Of a DNA stretch of 64,000 nt, positions 59,422 through 64,000 are shown one piece after another. Source of the DNA: Circinella minor. Its lineage: Eukaryota > Mucoromycota > Mucoromycetes > Mucorales > Lichtheimiaceae. The stretch is taken from the NCBI GenBank assembly GCA_016758965.1, contig JAEPRB010000092.1:78013-142012 (forward strand). The letters run 5' to 3'. Position 1 is the first letter of the stretch; each line of letters starts with the position of its first letter. Below the pieces are notes generated by a model that was not told the DNA's origin, made no database searches, and saw only the letters and a list, made by a program, of their open reading frames with translations. The translations under genes and the position numbers were made by a program.

Positions 59422-62154
59422 TTGGCTTTTTTTTCGAGTGAGGGAGAGAAGTAAAATACGTAGTAAGTTTTTTTTTTTTTTGGTTTATGAAAGAAAGAAA
59501 AAAAAAAGGAAAAGAAAGAGACTTTTTTTTTTTCAAATAAAATCTACTTATATATATATATATTATATTTGTATTTATATTTTTTTAAGGTACAGTAGTT
59601 ACAGGATGTCAAAAAATGTTTTCTTAATAAATCTTGGGTTTTATCAAACTATCTCTTTCATACGATTAAAAATAGTTGGTAATGTTTACTTCTTTTTTGG
59701 ATTATTTGTTAGATGTAAATAACAACAGGAACTTTGTTGTAGTTTATGGACTCTATCTATTATATATATATATATATATAAGTATATATAAATATAAAAA
59801 AGAAAGTTGGCTTGGCAATATATTTAGCAAAGTTTATTTTATTTTTTATGTGGCAATGATAAAATAAAATAGAAATGCTAATTATGGATCCAACAAAAAT
59901 GGCGAAGCAAAAAAAAAAAAAAAGTGACACAAATACTGTTTCCAGGGAATAGAATCGTCAAGATAACAGAAACAGTATACGCGTGATCTAGACCATATCT
60001 CTCAAAGAAAAGCTTACTTTTTTCTGTTGCTACTGTAATACGTATGGTACACTTTATATTACTTTTTCGGTTAAAAACGCATCTGAGCATGTAAATATTT
60101 TGAATCATTTTATTGATTTTTTATTATTATGATTATTAAAAAAAAATAAGTAAAGCAAAAAACAAAAAACAAACAGACCCATTATTGTTATATTATCATT
60201 TCTTAAAACTTTATATATACTTACACAAAAGATTTCCTGGACAACATCAAGTTCTTGAGATTGTTTTAGTTGTTCTTTGTTTTTCTTTTTCGGTATCGCG
60301 TTTCACAAATATTTTCTTAAAATAATCCAAACAAGCTCTCTATTTTATTTATTATATTACTCACACACTTTTGATTCTGACAAAAAAAAAAAAAGGAATA
60401 GGTTCAATGTTTTTTGTTACACAAAAGTCTTCAGCCTTGTCGGTTTCTTCCGTAAATTAATATCGAATAATGACATGTAAATAAAATCAACAGCATAAAA
60501 CAAGGGTGCATAAATATTAGGAGAAGTAAATCTAATAATAGTTTTCAGTACCTTAAGTTTAGTATTTCTTTATAATCAAGATCATATTTTTATTTTTTTT
60601 AACTTAACTTGATTTGAGTATGGCACTTTTTTTTTGTTTGTTGTCAAGGTATTTTACTAATGACAGGGAAACAATGTAATATTATTAAATAAACGGTAGG
60701 TAGCGAAATGCGTATCATAATATTATATAGATCCAGTCCAATTTACGTATCACGTTCAGTTTCATTATAAAAAACTATATTAAGTATGCCCATTTTAGGG
60801 CCATTTATACTTTTACAGTAACTTCTACTTTGGTAAATCTATTATTATTATTATTATTGTTACTAATATGTTCTTTTATACATATATACCATAATTGAAA
60901 GGTCAATAGTTGTTTTTGTCATGATTATAATTTTATTCTATATTTATTTATTTTATAATAGAATAAAAAAACACTAAAACAAAAAACTGTTGAATATGTA
61001 GATATCGTTATAAAAGACTTATATTTTCCTTTTTGGTAATTTTAAGAATAGAATTTCTGATATGAAATACGTGAATGTCTATTAAACATATGAGACAAAC
61101 TTTTTACTTTGAAAGAGCAATACAAAATAAGAAGAGTATGTATCATAACATGAATTTAGCCAATCCAAGTAAGATATATATATTTTTTGAAACCTAAGGT
61201 TCATGACTTTTACAAGAAAAAATGGTGTTCGATTTTTTTTTCTTTTTTCCCATTTTGTATCCTTGACGACGCAACAGCCAACTATACTCGTACCTTGCTT
61301 TGATATTGTATACATAATAAGGTATGATACTATTTTTTTTTTTTACATGACAAAATAGATTTTCCTTTATCTATTTATTGAACGATTATTTTTTTAATGG
61401 TTAATACGTAAATGTTTATTTTAATATATATATATATATATATCCAGTAAAACAGTGATCTTTCTGATTATAATTAAGTGTACGTACTCTCCATAAATTA
61501 GTACTTTTGTACCTACTCGTTTTGGCTTGAAAAAAAAAAGTTGGTAGCAACAGAACACATACGTATTGTATAAGATGAAATATATAATTAGGTTATCCTG
61601 TATAACATATATATAATAAAAAGATGATAGTTTATTTAATTTATACGCAAGTTAATTGCTTAAGATAGTCTTAAATTATAAAAAGAATAAGTTGAGACTA
61701 AAATCCTTTTTATGTTTATTGGAATAGAATACTGTAGTTAACTAACATACAGTCATCAGTTTTATTTATTGCGATACATTATTGGTACATCATATAAATA
61801 TATACAGAAAAAAAAAACTGTGGTAATTGAAGAAAAAATGTGATAGGGAGGAGACAAAGAATTTTATAGAGTACCTCGTACAAGAATAGAAAATTATGAA
61901 ACAACCTTCTGAACCACAGTAAAAAAACGTATTTTGTGATTTTAATTTATTTTTGATAATAACAAAAAAATAATAATTGAATTTTCAAGAAAAGACATTA
62001 ATGATGTTAGATATTTTATTGAAAAGTTTTAACAAGTATTTTTTATTCATAAGAAAAAATATTAAAAAAGTAGTTTCATCCGAATCAATGAACATATGTA
62101 TAGGGCATCATCGTCTTGGTTTATTAATAAATGTCGTTTATCCATGAAAAAGGA
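59422..62154. other. Long intergenic region, no gene seen
   Basis: 2.7 kb of AT-rich DNA holding the GH9 promoter side. It shows (AT)n tracts (59760-59780, 61425-61444) and an ATT repeat (60840-60860). Short open frames here lack coding character. Confidence 0.5.
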
Positions 62155-63043
62155 TTATTCGTTTTCATCAAGCACGTCTTTTTCATCAATAAATGCTTCG
62201 ATTGTTTCTTGATTTATTGCGTACAAAGCACTTTCAAAGAAAATAAGCTTTCCGTATTCTTGGTTGCGCAATAATGTATCATGTTGTGTCATTCTTTTGA
62301 TCCCCGTTTTAAATATAATTGAGACTTTTCTTCGTTGATTTATAAAATGTCTAAGAAAGAAAACTATTAACAATCAATTACTTTTATAATTATCTTAATA
62401 TTAAAATAAATTTCAAACTAGGAATGACAAAATAACTATAACCTTTTTATTTTTCGCTCCTTCAGACTTCCCTCATCACTTGGAAACTATCCATACCAGC
62501 TTGCGTTTTGAGCCAACTTGATTATATCTACGTACTAAGCAAATTAATTATATAAAGATTAATGGTATATAGTAACACGATATAAATTATTCCTTAACTT
62601 TGTAATATTATCATTATCATGTCACTAATTAAAATATAGCGTAGATACGTACTGAATCGAGGAAAACTGCATTGCTTGCCCTCCAGTTGTTCGTTGTATA
62701 AAATGCCCTTGTCCTTACCCCCAACCAAATACAGTTTTCCGTTTACCTTGCTGATCGAATCTATATATTATACAAGTAAAATAAAATAAGTTAATCATTC
62801 TATCATTCATATAATCAAGGTACCTTGTTTCTTCAACCACTGTAATAGAAAGTAAAGAATAGAGTGAAAAATAAATATACATCCATATTAAAAATGAAAC
62901 TTTGTTTATCCAAACGTCACTACGTAAATTATCTTAACCATAAAATTATTTTGCCTTACCTTGATCCACAATAAAGTTATTTCTTTAATATATATATATA
63001 TAATACATATAAAAAAGAAAAGAAAAGAAAGAAATCTCGCCAT
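62155..63043 (-). CDS. Unidentified small spliced gene
   Basis: I do not recognise the product. A consistent model has five exons (63043-62960, 62839-62824, 62760-62653, 62534-62480, 62350-62155), all GT..AG and in phase, for 152 residues. Exon 2 is only 16 nt. The start is a strongly hydrophobic stretch (ARFLSFLFFFICIIYIYIK), a possible membrane anchor. A strand-rich part with NGKLYLVGGKDKGILYN follows, then a basic part (RRYNQVGSKRKLVWIVSKHF) and an acidic end (EAFIDEKDVLDENE). The last exon looks the most protein-like; the first two exons are the weakest. It could instead be the 3' part of a decayed gene. Confidence 0.4.
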
Positions 63044-63136
63044 AGAAGCTTGTTACAACTATACTATGACTCGGTTATTAACTACAGTAACAACCTTTCA
63101 AACTAAACCTGATATCACCATTCTAAGACGAACAGA

Positions 63137-64000
63137 TACCAACAAACAGAAGAAAGCACATCCACACACCCCTTCCTTTCCCCACATTCATTCACACTCT
63201 TTTACTTACACACATCCGCTTACACTCATTCGCCCTCAACTCCTTCACTTACACGCATCCATTTAAATTCGTCCGCTTCCACTCCTTCACTTCCACCCAT
63301 CCACTGACATTCCTTTACTTATACGCATCCATTTTCACTCCTCCACTTCCACTCCTTCACTAAGAATTTTTTACTTCCATCCATTCGCGTTCACACCTTC
63401 ACTCACGCGCATTTATTTCCACTTCTTTATTTTCACTCATTCACTTATAACCATTAGCTTCCACTCACTCAAACGAACCCCTTCCCTTACACACATTCAT
63501 TTTCACTCCTTCACTTCCACCCATTCACTCACACGCATCCATTTACACTCTTTCATTTCCGCTCATTCACTTATACCCATTACGTTACATTCACTCGCAC
63601 CCATTCGCTTCCACTCTTTCATTTACACCTATTCGTTTTCACTTCTTCACTTACCCACATCCTCTTTCATTCCTTCACTTATACTCCTTCACCAACATTC
63701 TTTTACTCAACCACAATCGCATTCACTTTTTCATTTCCAATCACTTATTTTTATCCATTAATTTCCACCCATTGCCTTCCACCCTTTCGCTTCCATTCAC
63801 TCACTTCCACCCATTCACCTCCACTCATACACTCACAGCACTTAGCTTCCACTCACTCACAAGCATTTACCTCCACTTATTTACTTTACTTATCCACTTG
63901 CAACCCTTCCCTTGCATCCACTTCCCCTCTTTTGGTTGCACCGATTAGCTTCCACTCACTCGCACCTATTCACTTCCATTCCTTTCCATTCATTCACTTT
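63137..64000. repeat. Degenerate C/T/A minisatellite running off the right edge
   Basis: At least 860 bp built from imperfect 10-14-base units such as CATTCACTTCCACCCA, CACTCCTTCACTTACACG and TTCACTCACACGCATCC. The plus strand is almost free of G, in sharp contrast with the AT-rich flank. No unit is repeated exactly more than a few times, so it is old or made by slippage. The end lies beyond the window. Confidence 0.85.

Noticed and set aside
63137..64000. Telomeric repeat array
   Set aside because: Units are degenerate and do not contain the TTAGGG/CCCTAA-type repeat usual in fungi.

Overview
The window is nuclear DNA of a filamentous fungus, most likely a Mucoromycota species of the Mucorales type. 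The grounds are a very AT-rich composition, many short introns (about 50-100 nt, GT..AG) with branch-like CTAA/TAAC before the acceptor, and orthologues of fungal housekeeping genes. Degraded multicopy gene families that I recall from Mucorales genomes are also present (FGEVK-type and SDRPGTDIISKL-type proteins), as is a membrane-anchored GH9 cellulase. The species cannot be named from the sequence. All exon models were built by hand from reading frame and splice signals; no transcript evidence was available.

Layout. 1-4.8 kb is a repeat-rich block: a tandemly duplicated, decayed gene copy, a pogo/Fot1-like DNA transposon inserted in one copy with the uninterrupted site preserved in the other, and an orphan transposon end. 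6.8-16.2 kb is UTP20 (+), a giant HEAT-repeat ribosome biogenesis factor. 16.6-26.9 kb is a minus-strand run: a myristoylation-signal LRR protein, mitochondrial ribosomal protein bL9m, a DUF4097-like beta-helix protein and the sterol C8 isomerase ERG2. 27-33.6 kb is mobile: a deleted Tc1/mariner copy, a Crypton/Ndc10-like tyrosine recombinase gene with lesions confined to its C-terminus, and a tandem repeat cluster. 34-37.9 kb is a divergent protein O-mannosyltransferase with MIR domains. 38.5-44.3 kb is again decayed, with diverged duplications, two non-autonomous elements that split a spliced pseudogene, and a 104-bp tandem repeat. 45.5-46.9 kb is GOLPH3/Vps74 (+). 48.7-50.3 kb holds a Tc1-like pseudogene and a PD-(D/E)XK-like pseudogene. 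51.4-53.9 kb encodes a two-SWIM zinc-finger protein. 55.1-59.4 kb has uL13m (+), the RNA polymerase subunit RPB6 (-) and a GH9 protein (-). A small unidentified spliced gene follows at 62.2-63.0 kb, and a degenerate Ser/His-codon-like minisatellite runs off the right edge.

How the genes relate. This is a typical eukaryotic patchwork rather than an operon or a defence island. Loose themes are ribosome and transcription machinery (UTP20, bL9m, uL13m, RPB6) and secretory or cell-surface glycobiology: PMT makes O-mannosyl proteins, Vps74 retains Golgi glycosyltransferases, ERG2 supplies membrane sterol, and the GH9 protein is membrane-anchored. The most notable observations are two probable active-site substitutions (GH9 catalytic Asp to Asn; PMT Asp-Glu loop missing), paired 20-nt microexons at equivalent places in a duplicated SWIM module, a nearly intact Crypton-like recombinase, and several transposon insertions whose target-site duplications can be read directly.
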